Shown: positions 42,742 to 54,545, counted from the stretch's first letter. The stretch: 64,000 nt of DNA from Candidatus Eiseniibacteriota bacterium (GCA_016710095.1 JADJLL010000011.1:1-64000); one strand, 5' to 3'. Numbers and translations are program-made. Notes: generated by a model from the sequence alone, not told the origin.

Positions 42742-45297
42742 TCAGGACCGCCTTCTCGGGCCCCGGACGCGGTCGGCGCCCCGGGTATCGGACGCCTGAT
42801 GGGCGGAGTCCAGCAGGTTTCTCACGACCCGGCTGAGCGAGTCCGGCGCGTAGGGCTTGGGCAGGAATCCATCGGCCTGCACGTCGCTTCCTCCCTGCGG
42901 ACCGCCCCCCGGCTCGTAGCCGCTCGTCAGGATGACCGGCAGCTCCGGAGCCTGTCGGCGCAGTTCGCGCAGCGTCTCGACGCCCGAGAGCCGGGGCATC
43001 GTCTGGTCGAGGATCACGATGTCCACGGCGCCGCGAAGGTCGCGCACGAGGCTCAGCGCCTGCATGCCGTCGGCCGCCTGGAGCACGCGGTATCCGAGCC
43101 GCTCGAGCACCGAACGGGCGAGCGCGCGCACGGACTCCTCGTCGTCCACGACGAGCACGACTTCGCCGTGGCCGGTCGCCGAAACGACCGGGCGCTCCTC
43201 CTCGACGTGGCGCGGCAGGAAGATGCGGAACGTGGTCCCGGCCCCCGGCGAGCTTTCGCAGTCGATCCATCCGGCGTGCTGCTCGACGATGCCGTGCACC
43301 ACCGAAAGCCCGAGGCCCGGTCCGTGGTTCGGCCCGCGCGTCGTGAAGAAGGGTTCGAAGATGCGCTCGACGGTTTCGGGCGACATGCCCTGGCCGGTGT
43401 CGGTCACCTCGAGCACCACGTGATCGCCGTCGCGCCCGGGCACGCGCCCGGCCGGAGCGTTCCGCGTGGACACGCGGAGCTGGCCGCCGTCGGGCATGGC
43501 GTCGCGCGCGTTGACGCACAGGTTCATGAGCGCCTGGCCGATGTGCGCCGGGTCCACGAGCGTGGTCCAGAGATCCTCGGCGTCGGAGCGCTCGATCGTG
43601 ATGCGCGGATCGAGCACGCGCCCGACGAGCGGCAGCGAATCGGCGATCGTCTCGCGCAGGTCGGTCGGACGCATGCGCAGCGGCGTGCGCCGGCCGAAGC
43701 CGAGCATCTGGCGGGTCAGGTCGGCGGCGCGCTGCGCCGCGGCCTCGCTGTCGCGCAGCCCGGGAACGAGCGGATGGTCCGCCGGCAGGTCGAGCAGCGC
43801 CAGCGTGACGTTGCCGAGGATCGCGGTGAGCAGGTTGTTGAACTCGTGCGCGATGCCGCCGGCGAGCGTTCCGACCGCCTCGAGCTTCTGCGCATGCCGG
43901 TAGCGCTCTTCGAGGTCGCGGCGCGAAGTGATGTCGGAAATCGTGAGCACCGCGAGCTCCGGCGCGTCGCGCCCGGCCGCGGGAATCGCGGCGAGCGTCA
44001 CGCTCCAGAAGCGGGGCGCGCTGTCCTGGCGCTTCACCTCGATGTCGGTGACCGACTGCGCGCTGCTCGAAGCGAGCGTGCGCTCGAGCAACCGCGTGAC
44101 CTCGCGGTGCACGTCGGCGGGCATCAGGCGCTCGAGCGGGCAGCCGATCGCGTCCTCGCACTCGAGCACGCGCAGCAGCGCCGGGTTGTGCTCCGTCACC
44201 GAGAAGTCGGCGAGCCTCACGAGCGCGACGCCGACGTCGAGATGGCGAAGCAGGTGCTTCAGCCGCTCGTGCGCCTCGAGCACCTGCTGCTCGGCGGCGC
44301 GGCGGTCGCGGTCGTCGTGGATCACGCCCACCGCGCCGAGGACGTTGCCCGTGCTCTCGGTGTAGCGCGTCGCGTTGATCACGACGGGCACGAGCGTGCC
44401 GTCCGAATGCCGGAACTCCGGCGACTCCCCGATCATCGGCCGGTCCTGCGCGATCAGCGCGCGGAAGCGCTCGCGCATTCCCGGCTGGCTCGCGGGGTCG
44501 AAGAACTGGAGCAACGACTGGCCGACGAGTTCCTCGCGCGTGCGCCCGAGCAGGCGCTCGAGCGCGGCGTTGCCCTGCGTGACGATGCCGTGCGAATCGG
44601 TGAGCACGATCGCGTCGTGCGTCGCGTGCAGCAGACCCTCGTGCAGTTCCTGCCGGGCACGCAGATCGGCGACGAGGCGCGTCGTGTCGAGCGCCGAGCC
44701 GAGAATGCTGCCGAGCGCGCGCAGGAACTCGTGCGAGTGCTTCTCGGCCCAGTCCGGCTCCTCGTGCCCCATGAGCACGCCGCCCACGCGCATGCCGCGC
44801 GTGCGGAGCGGAATGATGAGCGTGCTGTGGATGCCCGGGGGAGGAATGATGCCGCGCACGCCGTCGGGCGCGGCACGCTCGGTGGACTGCACGACGACGT
44901 CGGGCTGTCCGAGGAGCATGGCCTGGACGTCTTCCCAATCCGGCCGCCGCGCGAACTCCTCGAGGTAGCCGGCCGAGAGTCCCACGTGCCCGACGCGCAC
45001 GAGGCGGCCGTCGGGCTGGAACAACCAGAGCGAGCCGACTTGCGCATGCGTGGCGCTGACGATGGCCGAGAGGGCGGCGCGCACGGCGGACTCGGGATCG
45101 CGGCTTCCCGCGACGGCGGCGTGCACGAAGCCCAGCGCCGCGATTTCGGACGCGCCCGGCCCCAGATGCGGCGGGTGCTTCGCGGGCACGGGCGGCGCAT
45201 CACGCCCGAGCGGATCCTCGATGGGATACGTGCGAGGCGAGAAGCCCGGCCAGAGCGGCTCGGCGGTGTCGGGGCGAACTGGGGTGTCGAGGGACAT
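42742..45297 (-). CDS. Soluble hybrid histidine kinase (GAF-PAS-PAS-HK-REC)
   Basis: 851 residues from ATG 45297 (GGAGGAA 12 nt upstream). GAF-type domain at about 70-225 (VGSLWLFQPDGRLVRVG), PAS at about 230-345 (LLHATHDAIVLTDSHGIVTQGN), a second PAS at about 355-480, then HisKA with His in LAGGIAHEFNNLLTAILGN, HATPase_c (MNLCVNARDAMPDGG, DTGQGMSPE, GPGLGLSVVHGIVEQHAG) and a C-terminal receiver (VVDDEE, VDIVILDQTMPRLSG, FLPKPYAPDSL). The HEFNN motif is common in kinases that respond through a fused receiver. No membrane helix; no partner is obvious nearby. Confidence 0.92.
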   Translation of the reverse strand: MSLDTPVRPDTAEPLWPGFSPRTYPIEDPLGRDAPPVPAKHPPHLGPGASEIAALGFVHAAVAGSRDPESAVRAALSAIVSATHAQVGSLWLFQPDGRLVRVGHVGLSAGYLEEFARRPDWEDVQAMLLGQPDVVVQSTERAAPDGVRGIIPPPGIHSTLIIPLRTRGMRVGGVLMGHEEPDWAEKHSHEFLRALGSILGSALDTTRLVADLRARQELHEGLLHATHDAIVLTDSHGIVTQGNAALERLLGRTREELVGQSLLQFFDPASQPGMRERFRALIAQDRPMIGESPEFRHSDGTLVPVVINATRYTESTGNVLGAVGVIHDDRDRRAAEQQVLEAHERLKHLLRHLDVGVALVRLADFSVTEHNPALLRVLECEDAIGCPLERLMPADVHREVTRLLERTLASSSAQSVTDIEVKRQDSAPRFWSVTLAAIPAAGRDAPELAVLTISDITSRRDLEERYRHAQKLEAVGTLAGGIAHEFNNLLTAILGNVTLALLDLPADHPLVPGLRDSEAAAQRAADLTRQMLGFGRRTPLRMRPTDLRETIADSLPLVGRVLDPRITIERSDAEDLWTTLVDPAHIGQALMNLCVNARDAMPDGGQLRVSTRNAPAGRVPGRDGDHVVLEVTDTGQGMSPETVERIFEPFFTTRGPNHGPGLGLSVVHGIVEQHAGWIDCESSPGAGTTFRIFLPRHVEEERPVVSATGHGEVVLVVDDEESVRALARSVLERLGYRVLQAADGMQALSLVRDLRGAVDIVILDQTMPRLSGVETLRELRRQAPELPVILTSGYEPGGGPQGGSDVQADGFLPKPYAPDSLSRVVRNLLDSAHQASDTRGADRVRGPRRRS

Positions 45298-45396
45298 GGG
45301 GATGGGTTCCGTTCCTCCGGAGCATGACCGAGGACGGCCGAAGGGCGCAATCGGTTTCCCACCACCGGAACTGGTTCGGAAGGTCACCCTTCCGGG

Positions 45397-46410
45397 TCAG
45401 CGTCCTTCGATCCGGCGCGCGAACTCGATTTCCAGCGCTCGCTGCGCGTACGTCGCGTGCGGCTCGGGAGCCGTCTCGGACAGATGCGCGCGCACGACTT
45501 CGGGCAGCCAGATCGAACTGGGCGTGGTCTCGAACCCGAGTTCGGCGCGCGCGAGCGCGGGATCCGGCCGCGAGCACCACGGTCCCGAATAGGGCGACAT
45601 GCGCTCGTCGAGGCCGGCCGCGTCGCACTCGGCCGGGTCGGCGTCGAGCGTGCGGAGCGGCACGCCGAGGCACGTCGCTCCCATGCTCAGGAACTCGAGC
45701 AGCGCCGGCTCGTCCGGCATCGCGAGGTTGTACGCGAACGAGGGCACCGAAACGCCGGTCGCCAGATGGGCGACCGCGCGGCCGACGTCCTCCGCCCACA
45801 CGAAGCGCACGGCGTGACCGCCGCCGCCCGGCAGCAGGATCGGCCCGCCGTCGAGCATGCGCTGCAGGTACGCCCACAGCCGCCGCGATCCGTCCTTCGC
45901 GCCCTGCACGACCGGCAACCGCAGCGCGAGCGCCTCCTGCCCCGCCTCGCGGCGGCGCATGACCTCGGCCTCGGCGGCACGCTTGCCCACGCCGTACACC
46001 CAGTTCGCATGCGCGCGCGTGTCCTGCTCGGGCTCGCGCATGACGGGGATGCCGGCGTCGGGCTCGACGAACGGCGGGCGCCGGCTCTCGCCGATCAGGT
46101 AGACCTGCCCGGTCGAGATCATCACGTAACGCCCGATGCGCAGCCCCGGAGTGTCGAAGAGGCGCGTGACGTCCGCGCCGTCGTACGCGAGGAAGTCCAC
46201 GACGAGGTCGAACGTGAGTCCGCCGAGCGCGATCGCGAGCGACGCGGAGTCCCCGCGATCGGCGACGAGCGTGCGCGCGCCGGGGACGGAGGCGCGCCGG
46301 CCACGCGAGAGCACCGTGACGCGATGCCCCGCACCGAGCAGGGCCCGTGCGGTGGGCTCGCCCATGAGGCCGCTGCCGCCGGCCAGCAGGATGTCGAGTG
46401 GTGGGGTCAT
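45397..46410 (-). CDS. NAD-dependent epimerase/dehydratase (extended SDR-like)
   Basis: 337 residues from ATG 46410. Nucleotide-binding ILLAGGSGLMGEPTARALL at the N-terminus, the RG-type second strand (VTVLSRGRRA), VISTGQVYLIG, the catalytic-type Tyr-Lys in WVYGVGKRAAE, and FVWAEDVGRAVAHL. It belongs with the SDR epimerase/reductase group related to isoflavone reductase and RNA-binding CSP41-like proteins; the substrate cannot be told. It lies between the two kinase groups and seems unrelated to them. Confidence 0.82.
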   Translation of the reverse strand: MTPPLDILLAGGSGLMGEPTARALLGAGHRVTVLSRGRRASVPGARTLVADRGDSASLAIALGGLTFDLVVDFLAYDGADVTRLFDTPGLRIGRYVMISTGQVYLIGESRRPPFVEPDAGIPVMREPEQDTRAHANWVYGVGKRAAEAEVMRRREAGQEALALRLPVVQGAKDGSRRLWAYLQRMLDGGPILLPGGGGHAVRFVWAEDVGRAVAHLATGVSVPSFAYNLAMPDEPALLEFLSMGATCLGVPLRTLDADPAECDAAGLDERMSPYSGPWCSRPDPALARAELGFETTPSSIWLPEVVRAHLSETAPEPHATYAQRALEIEFARRIEGR

Positions 46411-46483
46411 GCGTGCGCGCGCCCGGAGAGGCGCGCGATGCAACTTACCCGAGTGCGACGCCGCGCGGAAACGCCGCGCCGGC

Positions 46484-47080
46484 TCAAGCGGCTCGTGAAG
46501 ACGTGCCCGAAGGCGGCGGCGCGAGCGCGCGCGCGGGCGACCGGGAAGGAGCGGCCGCGTCCGGCGTGTCGGGAGCGGACTCCCCGCCCGGCTGGCCGAG
46601 TTGCGCCCTCAGGCGGGTGTTCTCGGCGCGAAGGGCCGCGAGTTCCGCGATGGCGCCGCGCGACTCCTGCGCGGTGCGGCGCAGGTCCTGCGCGAGCAGG
46701 ACGATGCGCAGCCCGGCGCGCACGCGGGCGAGCAGCTCGCCCATGTCGCACGGCTTCACGAGGTAGTCGTCCGCACCGGTCTCGAGCGCGAGCAGCTTGT
46801 CGCTGATCTCGCCCTTGGCGGTGAGCAGGATGAAGTAGGGCGCCGCTTCGCGCAGGCCGGTCTTCACCGACTGGCAGAGCTCGAGCCCGTCCACGAGCGG
46901 CATCATCCAGTCCGAGATCACGAGGTCCGGCTCGAACGACACGATGGCCTTCATGCCCTCGCGCCCGTCCCCCGCCGTCATCACCTGGTAGCCCTCCGCG
47001 CTCAGGCGCTTCTGGAGCACCCGCTGGAAGAACTGGTCGTCCTCGACCACCAGAATGCGCACATCCGCCGTGGCCTTCAC
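46484..47080 (-). CDS. Response regulator with coiled-coil, Pro/Ala-rich tail
   Basis: 198 residues from GTG 47080, overlapping the previous stop as GTGA. Intact receiver (VVEDDQ, LVISDWMMPLVDG, YLVKPCDM). The tail (about 130-165) is a short coiled coil (LRRTAQESRGAIAELAALRAENTRLRAQL) followed by a disordered Pro/Ser/Ala end. No output enzyme or DNA-binding domain is present, so it probably acts by protein contact. Third gene of a coupled kinase-receiver-receiver operon. Confidence 0.88.
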   Translation of the reverse strand: MKATADVRILVVEDDQFFQRVLQKRLSAEGYQVMTAGDGREGMKAIVSFEPDLVISDWMMPLVDGLELCQSVKTGLREAAPYFILLTAKGEISDKLLALETGADDYLVKPCDMGELLARVRAGLRIVLLAQDLRRTAQESRGAIAELAALRAENTRLRAQLGQPGGESAPDTPDAAAPSRSPARALAPPPSGTSSRAA

Positions 47081-47478
47081 GCCGCCTCCTGAACGAGGGC
47101 GCGGACCTGCTCCACGAACTGGGAGTGATCCACGATGGGTTTGCTGATGTAATCGTCGGCGCCGCTCTCCGCGAGCAGGCGCTCGGCGTCCCCGCGCATG
47201 GCGTGCGCGGTCGCGAGCAGCACCGGAATCGAAGCCGTGTCACGTTCGCCCTTGAGCATCCGGCAGAGCGCGACACCGTTCACCGCCTCGCCGTCGAGCG
47301 TCGAGTGCGCGAGGGACACGTCCATCACCACGAGCGCCACGTCGCCGGAGCGCGCGGCCTCGAACAACTCCTCGGGCGACTCCGTCACGAGCACCGAGAA
47401 CCCGAGCCGCTTCTCGAGCAGCTTGCGGAAGAGCACGGCATTGTGGGGATCGTCCTCGACCACGACCACGCGGGTCAT
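47077..47478 (-). CDS. Single-domain response regulator
   Basis: 133 residues. Receiver only: VVVVEDDPHNAVLFRKLL, phosphoacceptor Asp in ALVVMDVSLAHSTLDGEAVNG (with the insertion typical of this subgroup), LLATAHAM and the switch Lys in DYISKPIVDHS. ATGA overlap with the large kinase upstream and GTGA overlap with the next receiver make a tight phosphorelay set. Confidence 0.9.
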   Translation of the reverse strand: MTRVVVVEDDPHNAVLFRKLLEKRLGFSVLVTESPEELFEAARSGDVALVVMDVSLAHSTLDGEAVNGVALCRMLKGERDTASIPVLLATAHAMRGDAERLLAESGADDYISKPIVDHSQFVEQVRALVQEAA

Positions 47479-50400
47479 GCGGCCTCCCGATGCGAGTGCC
47501 CGTTCTCGCGCGACACCTGCAGGTGCCAGTCGAGCACGTGCGGCAGGAGCTGAGGGTTCTCGTGGACCGACGACTTGGCGACGACGTCGACGACCAGTCC
47601 CTGTTCGAGCAGGCGGCGCTCCTCGTCGTTGCGCGCCTCGGGGAAGTTGGTGAGCACGAGCACGGGCAGTTCGGCGTGCGAGCCGGAGAGCGTGATCTCG
47701 CGCAGCACGTCGTAGCCGCTCACCTCGGGCATCATGAGGTCGAGCAACAGCAGGTCGAATCCGTTCGGCTGGGTGCGCAGGATGTGCAGGCACTCCTCGC
47801 CGTTGTTCGCGACCTCGATGTGGTAGCGCGAGGACGGCAGCACCTTGCGCACGTACGCCGCGACCGTCGGATCGTCGTCGGCCATGAGGATGCGCACCTG
47901 GCGGCCGCCCACGTCGCCGACGACGTGCTCGATGCGGCCGATCAGCGCGCTCGCCTCGATCGGCTTCACGAGGTGCTCGGGACGCCTCGCGAACGCGGTC
48001 GCGCGCAGCTTCTCCTTGAGCTCGCCGTCGAAGCCGGTGACGAACACGAGCGGAATGTGGCGCGTCTCGTCCTCGGTCGTCATGCGCTGCGCGAGGTCCC
48101 AGCCCGTGCGCAGCGCGGCGTTGTCGCCGCACGCGAGCGCGTAGTCGAGCACGACGACGGCCGGCTGCAGACGGCGCACGAGCATCCAGCCCGACTCGGC
48201 GTTCTCGGCCTCGGCCGTGCGGTAGCCGCTCTGCTGGAGCACCGCGGTGAGGAACCGGCGGAACACCGGGTCGTCCTCGACGATGAGCACGAGCTGGCCG
48301 CCCGCGGGTCCCAGGATGCGGTCGCCCGGCTCGAGCACCGGCACCGGCGCGAGGTGCTCCTCGGCGCGCCAGAGCGGCAGCGAGAAGTACATGCGCGTGC
48401 CCTTGCCCTCGCCCTCGCTGTGGACGCCGATGATGCCGCCCATGAGCTCGACGAGGCTGCGCGAGATGGCGAGGCCGAGCCCCGTGCCGCCGAAGCGGCG
48501 CGTGGTGCTGCCGTCGCCCTGCACGAACTTCTCGAAGATCAGCTTCTGGCGCTCGGGCGGGATCCCGATGCCCGTGTCCACGATCTCGAACATGAGATGG
48601 CCGAGTTCGGCGTGCGCCTTCGCGCGCACGGTGACGCTGCCCTTGGGCGTGAACTTGAGCGCGTTGCCCACGAGGTTGATGAGCACCTGCTTGATCTTGC
48701 CGAAGTCGCCGCGCGCCGCGAGCCCTTCCGCGACGGACGACTCGAAGCGCAGCTGCACGCCGCGCTGCGCGGCCTGCACGTGCGTGAGCGTGTAGACCTC
48801 GTCGAACAGCGGCTGCACCTCGACGCGGCCGACCTCGAGCGAGAGCTTGCCCGCCTCGATCTTGGCGATGTCGAGCACGTCGTTGATGAGCCCGAGCAGG
48901 TGGCGCGAACACTGCAGCGCCTGCTTGAGGAAGTCGCGCTCCTCCTCCGGGTCGTCGCACATGCCGTCGAGCACGAGCTGGAGGAACCCGATCATGCCGT
49001 TGAGCGGCGTGCGCAGTTCGTGCGACGTGTTCGCGAGGAACTCGCTCTTGAGGCGCGAGGCTTCCTCGAGCTGCGCGTTCATCTCCTCGAGGCGGCGGTT
49101 CGAGACCTCGAGCCCGTCCGCGAACGCGCGGATGCGCTTCTCGGCCTCGATGCGCTCGCTCACGTCGCGCACGATCGCGGTGTACAGCAGTTCGTCGCCG
49201 AAGCCGGAGCTGCCGAGCGACAGTTCGACCGGCACGCGCGCGCCGTCGCGTCGCAGCACCTGCGCGGCGGTCACGGCACCCGTGCTCGGGAACAGCGCGC
49301 CGCCCACGGGCGTGCCCCAGTCGAGATGGCGCCGCACGGGCTGGCCGTCGAGATCGCCGGCCGACGCGCCGAACAGCTCCGAAGCCGCGCGATTGACCGT
49401 GCGGATGCGGCCCTGGCGGTCGAACGTGAAGATCGCGTCGAATGCGGTGTCGAGGATCGCCTGCACGCGCAGCGCGTGGCGCTCCGTGATCTCGCGCTCG
49501 CGGCGTGCGAGACCGCTGCGATACAGCCGGCGCCACACCCACGCCATCGCGATCAGGAACGCGAGCACCGCGACGTCGATGAGCACCAGCTCCTGCACCG
49601 TGGTCCGCAGGCCGGTGAGCATGTCCCCGCGCTGCACCTGGCCGACGACGCCCCAGCCGGCCGCGGGAAGCGCGCGCGTGACCGCCCACGCCGGCGCGCC
49701 GAGCGCGTCGGTGAACTCCGCGCGCGACTCCACGCCGGTGGCGGCCATCGCCGCCGCCATGCCGCGCGGTGAGGTGAGCGGAAGGCGCGTGCCGCGCACG
49801 AAACCGCCGTGCGCTCCGAAATCGCTGAGCACGTGCGCCGCGGCGCCGTCGAGCCGCACGAGGTACGCGCCGCTCGTGTTGCCGAGGCCCGGCCAGTGCG
49901 CGAGCAGCGGTGTGAGGAAGCGCGTGCCGATGCTGTGCATCACGAGCACGCCGGTCGTGCCGCTTTCGTCGCCGACCGGCACGCCCACCATGAACTCGTC
50001 GCCCCACGGATCGCCCAGCAGCGGAGTGCCGGCCGCGAGGACGCGCTTCACCAGCCGGTGCGTGACGGCCTGTTCGGCCGGCGTCGTCGGCGCGCTTTCC
50101 ATGAGGACGCGGCCGTCGGCCGTGAGCAGCTGCACGTTCTCGAACTCGAATCGTCCCTGGGCGGATTCCAGCTCCTCGCGAAGCACGCTCTGGCCCGCGG
50201 GATCGAGCGTGCCGCGACACCAGAGGTTCGCGCGCGCCTCGACGACCGGGTCGCGCTCCACGCTGCTCGCTTCGCGGATGAGCGTGCCGAGCAGGTGGTC
50301 GAGCTGGTCGGCGCGCAGGTCCGCGGCGGCCTCGAGGCGTGACCAGCCTTCGAGTTCGAGCCGCTGTCGCGCCTTGCCGTAGAAGGCGAGGTTGAACGCC

Positions 50401-50591
50401 GTCATGGCCAGGAGCAGGAAGCCCGCGAGCCCGAGCAGGACGAGCCGGCTTTCGCGACGCTGCTCTTCGTTTCCGGAAAGCAGGTAGCCCACGGCGCCGC
50501 CGGCGTGTGCCGGACCGTCCGTGTCGTTCGCGCCTTGCGCCGGATTCGAGTGGGAGTGGGCCATGAGTGGGCGACGTGCCCCACTCGTCAT
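47475..50591 (-). CDS. Membrane hybrid histidine kinase with extracytoplasmic sensor and two receivers
   Basis: 1038 residues; the start at 50591 or the ATG at 50564 are both possible, and neither has a good ribosome binding site. Helix 1 (about 49-71, LVLLGLAGFLLLAMTAFNLAF) and helix 2 (about 328-347, LVLIDVAVLAFLIAMAWVW) flank a dCache-like sensor (about 75-325). Then PAS (about 370-485), HisKA with ANTSHELRTPLNGMIGF, HATPase_c (LVGNALKFTPKG, DTGIGIPPE, GTGLGLAIS), receiver 1 (IVEDDP, VVVLDYALACGD, HLVKPIEAS) and receiver 2 (MADDDP, LLLLDLMMPEVSG, VVAKSSVHE). Both receivers keep the phosphoacceptor Asp. Confidence 0.92.
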   Translation of the reverse strand: MTSGARRPLMAHSHSNPAQGANDTDGPAHAGGAVGYLLSGNEEQRRESRLVLLGLAGFLLLAMTAFNLAFYGKARQRLELEGWSRLEAAADLRADQLDHLLGTLIREASSVERDPVVEARANLWCRGTLDPAGQSVLREELESAQGRFEFENVQLLTADGRVLMESAPTTPAEQAVTHRLVKRVLAAGTPLLGDPWGDEFMVGVPVGDESGTTGVLVMHSIGTRFLTPLLAHWPGLGNTSGAYLVRLDGAAAHVLSDFGAHGGFVRGTRLPLTSPRGMAAAMAATGVESRAEFTDALGAPAWAVTRALPAAGWGVVGQVQRGDMLTGLRTTVQELVLIDVAVLAFLIAMAWVWRRLYRSGLARREREITERHALRVQAILDTAFDAIFTFDRQGRIRTVNRAASELFGASAGDLDGQPVRRHLDWGTPVGGALFPSTGAVTAAQVLRRDGARVPVELSLGSSGFGDELLYTAIVRDVSERIEAEKRIRAFADGLEVSNRRLEEMNAQLEEASRLKSEFLANTSHELRTPLNGMIGFLQLVLDGMCDDPEEERDFLKQALQCSRHLLGLINDVLDIAKIEAGKLSLEVGRVEVQPLFDEVYTLTHVQAAQRGVQLRFESSVAEGLAARGDFGKIKQVLINLVGNALKFTPKGSVTVRAKAHAELGHLMFEIVDTGIGIPPERQKLIFEKFVQGDGSTTRRFGGTGLGLAISRSLVELMGGIIGVHSEGEGKGTRMYFSLPLWRAEEHLAPVPVLEPGDRILGPAGGQLVLIVEDDPVFRRFLTAVLQQSGYRTAEAENAESGWMLVRRLQPAVVVLDYALACGDNAALRTGWDLAQRMTTEDETRHIPLVFVTGFDGELKEKLRATAFARRPEHLVKPIEASALIGRIEHVVGDVGGRQVRILMADDDPTVAAYVRKVLPSSRYHIEVANNGEECLHILRTQPNGFDLLLLDLMMPEVSGYDVLREITLSGSHAELPVLVLTNFPEARNDEERRLLEQGLVVDVVAKSSVHENPQLLPHVLDWHLQVSRENGHSHREAA

Positions 50592-50640
50592 CGGCCGGAA
50601 ATGAGTGCGCTTGAGCGCGTTCTTGTCCCCGGATGGCGAA

Positions 50641-50675
50641 CGAAAGCCCCCCGGAGCGCGGGCTCCGGGGGGCTT
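50641..50675 (-). terminator. Intrinsic terminator after typA
   Basis: Perfect 14-bp arms AAGCCCCCCGGAGC (50644-50657) and GCTCCGGGGGGCTT (50662-50675) with a 4-nt loop. The minus strand continues TTTCGTTC. Confidence 0.85.
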
Positions 50676-50698
50676 CGAAAACGGCGCGAGGCCGGGCG

Positions 50699-52548
<1,850 letters not shown>

Positions 52549-52552
<4 letters not shown>

Positions 52553-53785
52553 GGTGTTTCCTCCGGTGAACGCGGGGCGAGCAGGAAGGACCGGAGCCGG
52601 TCCCACGAGTCCTGCCGCTCCCACAGCGAATCGTAGCTGTACAGGGCGACCGTCCCGAACCCGAGCTCGCGTGCGCCGCGGATCTTGGCGGCGGCGGTGG
52701 ACGGGGACGTGTTGTAGATGGCGATGCCGGGCACGAGACGAAGCGTGCCGACCTGCGAGGACATCGCCGAAAGCTGCTGCATGACGGTCTGGACGAGCGG
52801 TGCGTAACACATCGCGAAGGCACGGTCGAGCAGCCCGTCGCGGAGCCATGCGCTCCACGCCTGACGGTTGCGTTTCACGGCCGTGAGCGTGTCCGCGAGC
52901 ACCGCCGCGGACAATTCGATGCCGGGGCGCACGGCGTTCAACGAGTCGCGCACTTCCTGGACGATGGCGGTCACCTGGCCGAGCTGGAAGGCGCCCCACG
53001 CGGAGTCCGCGCGGGCACGCTCACCGACCGGCAGGCGGCCGAACATGGCCGGGTCCATGCCGTACTCCATCGCGAAGCGCGCGCGCGACGTGGGATCGAA
53101 CCCGATCGCGACGCTGGGCTGGCGGATGTAGTCGAGATGAATGCCGTCGACCGGATAGCGCGATGCGATCTCGTGCGCGACGTTCGCGAGGTACGTGCGT
53201 ACGCCGGGGTGCGCGGGCGACAGGAACACGCCCTCGACCATGCGCTTCTCGCGCTCGCGCGGGGACATGCGCGTCATCGGGCGGCCGTCCTCGAGCCGCG
53301 CGACCCACTCGGGGTGCTGGCGGATCACGTGGCGCGGATCCGAGGGCAGCTTCTTGCCGGACCACACGAGGCAGCAGTTCATCCACGCGTGCACTTCGAG
53401 GCCGGCGGCGTGCGCGAGCGGGACCAGCTCGCCGAGCGGGTCGCGGCCGCGCTCGCGGATCGGCTCGGGGTACGGCAACAGGTCGGAGCGGTACCAGCCG
53501 TCGCCGCGTCCCACGACCTGCACGATGAGCCCCTTCACCTTCATGGCGCTCGCGCGCTCGACGAGGCGCGTAATGTCGTCCGCGTCCACGAGCGAGTTGC
53601 GCAGCACCCAGAGGTACTCGATGGGGCCGAGCGCCGACGTGTCCGCCGCGAACGTCGAGTCGTAGGGCGCATCCGCGCGAACCGGGCCCGCCCCGGCGCC
53701 GAGGAAACCGGCTGCCGCGAGGACGAGGCTCAGGACGAAGCGGAGCAGCGCGCCACGGGGCGGCGGAGGAACGGCGGTTCGTCAT
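52549..53785 (-). CDS. Secreted GHL10-type (DUF187-like) glycoside-hydrolase-like protein, frameshifted in the signal peptide
   Basis: About 411 residues. The start is most likely ATG 53785 (AAGGAGT 9 nt upstream) giving MTNRRSSAAPWR, then a frame change near 53746-53755 into ALLRFVLSLVLAAAGFLGA, a normal Sec signal peptide ending ...VRADA. The mature part is a TIM barrel of the GHL10 type: WVLRNSLVDADDITRLVERA, GLIVQVVGRGDGWYRSDLLP, GLEVHAWMNCCLVW, YPVDGIHLDYIRQP, DRAFAMCYAPL. These proteins are thought to hydrolyse glycans, perhaps in the envelope. The gene sits between rplQ and typA and overlaps typA by TTGA. Confidence 0.82.
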
Positions 53786-53814
53786 GCGGTACGGGACTCC
53801 TTCTGCGGACAAAC

Positions 53815-53848
53815 GACGCGGGCGGAAGGTGACCCTCCCGCCCGCGTC
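53815..53848 (-). terminator. Terminator-like hairpin at the end of the ribosomal operon
   Basis: Perfect 11-bp arms GACGCGGGCGG and CCGCCCGCGTC around a 12-nt loop, 32 bp after the rplQ stop. The following GTTTGT is a weak T tail, so some read-through into the next genes is likely. Confidence 0.7.
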
Positions 53849-53880
53849 ACGACTTGTTGCGATGGGATGCCGAACCGGCA

Positions 53881-54468
53881 TCAACCGCCGGTCTTGCGCG
53901 GGCCGCGACGCGGCTTGGCCGCTCCGCCACCTGCACCAGCGCCGGCCTTGTCCTTCTTGGTGCCGCGCTTCGGCTTGGCTTCGGCGGCCGCTTCCGCGGT
54001 CTCCTCGGCCTCGGCGGCCTTCGACTTCTTGGCCGGCTTCTCGGTCGCTGCCGCGAGGGCCTTCGCCTCCGCAGCCTCGATGCGCGCCTGACGCTCCTGT
54101 TCCTTCTGCTCGACCGACTTCACGAGCTCGAGGTAACAGGTCTCGCCCGCGTCGCCGAGACGGCGGCCGAGCTTGATGATGCGCGTGTAGCCGCCGTTCC
54201 GTTCCGTGTACCACGGAGCGATCGTCTCGAAGAGCTTGCCCACGATCTCCGGCTTGAAGATGAACGTGGACACGTGGCGGCGGGCCGCGACGTCACCCTG
54301 CTTGCCGAACGTGATCATGCGCTCGGCCAGGCGGCGGGCTTCCTTCGCCTTGGCCAGAGTGGTCTCGATGCGCTCGTACTGGAAGAGCGCGGTGACCAGG
54401 TTACGAAGCAGAGCACGCCGGTGCTCGTGCGTGCGGCTCAGCTTGCGATGGTCTTTGCGGTGTCTCAT
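53881..54468 (-). CDS. rplQ: 50S ribosomal protein L17 with long C-terminal extension
   Basis: 195 residues against about 120-130 for most bacteria. The L17 core (1-120) is standard: MRHRKDHRKLSRTHEHRRALLRN, TTLAKAKEARRLAERMITF, GGYTRIIKLGRRLGDAGE. Residues 120-195 are an Ala/Lys/Glu-rich extension (EAKALAAATEKPAKKSKAAE...KPKRGTKKDK), low-complexity and positively charged, presumably disordered at the ribosome surface. Last gene of the ribosomal run. Confidence 0.97.
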   Translation of the reverse strand: MRHRKDHRKLSRTHEHRRALLRNLVTALFQYERIETTLAKAKEARRLAERMITFGKQGDVAARRHVSTFIFKPEIVGKLFETIAPWYTERNGGYTRIIKLGRRLGDAGETCYLELVKSVEQKEQERQARIEAAEAKALAAATEKPAKKSKAAEAEETAEAAAEAKPKRGTKKDKAGAGAGGGAAKPRRGPRKTGG

Positions 54469-54545
54469 GTCTGTTGCCCAGTCCTCTCACGTCACAACGA
54501 GCGCGGGTGCGGCCCCGAGCGCTCCCCTGGAGCGCCCGGTTCGCG

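Noticed and set aside
47490..49772. Long plus-strand frame opposite the large hybrid kinase
   Set aside because: Rich in VRxxHDVE-like patterns that mirror the kinase codons; no recognisable domain.
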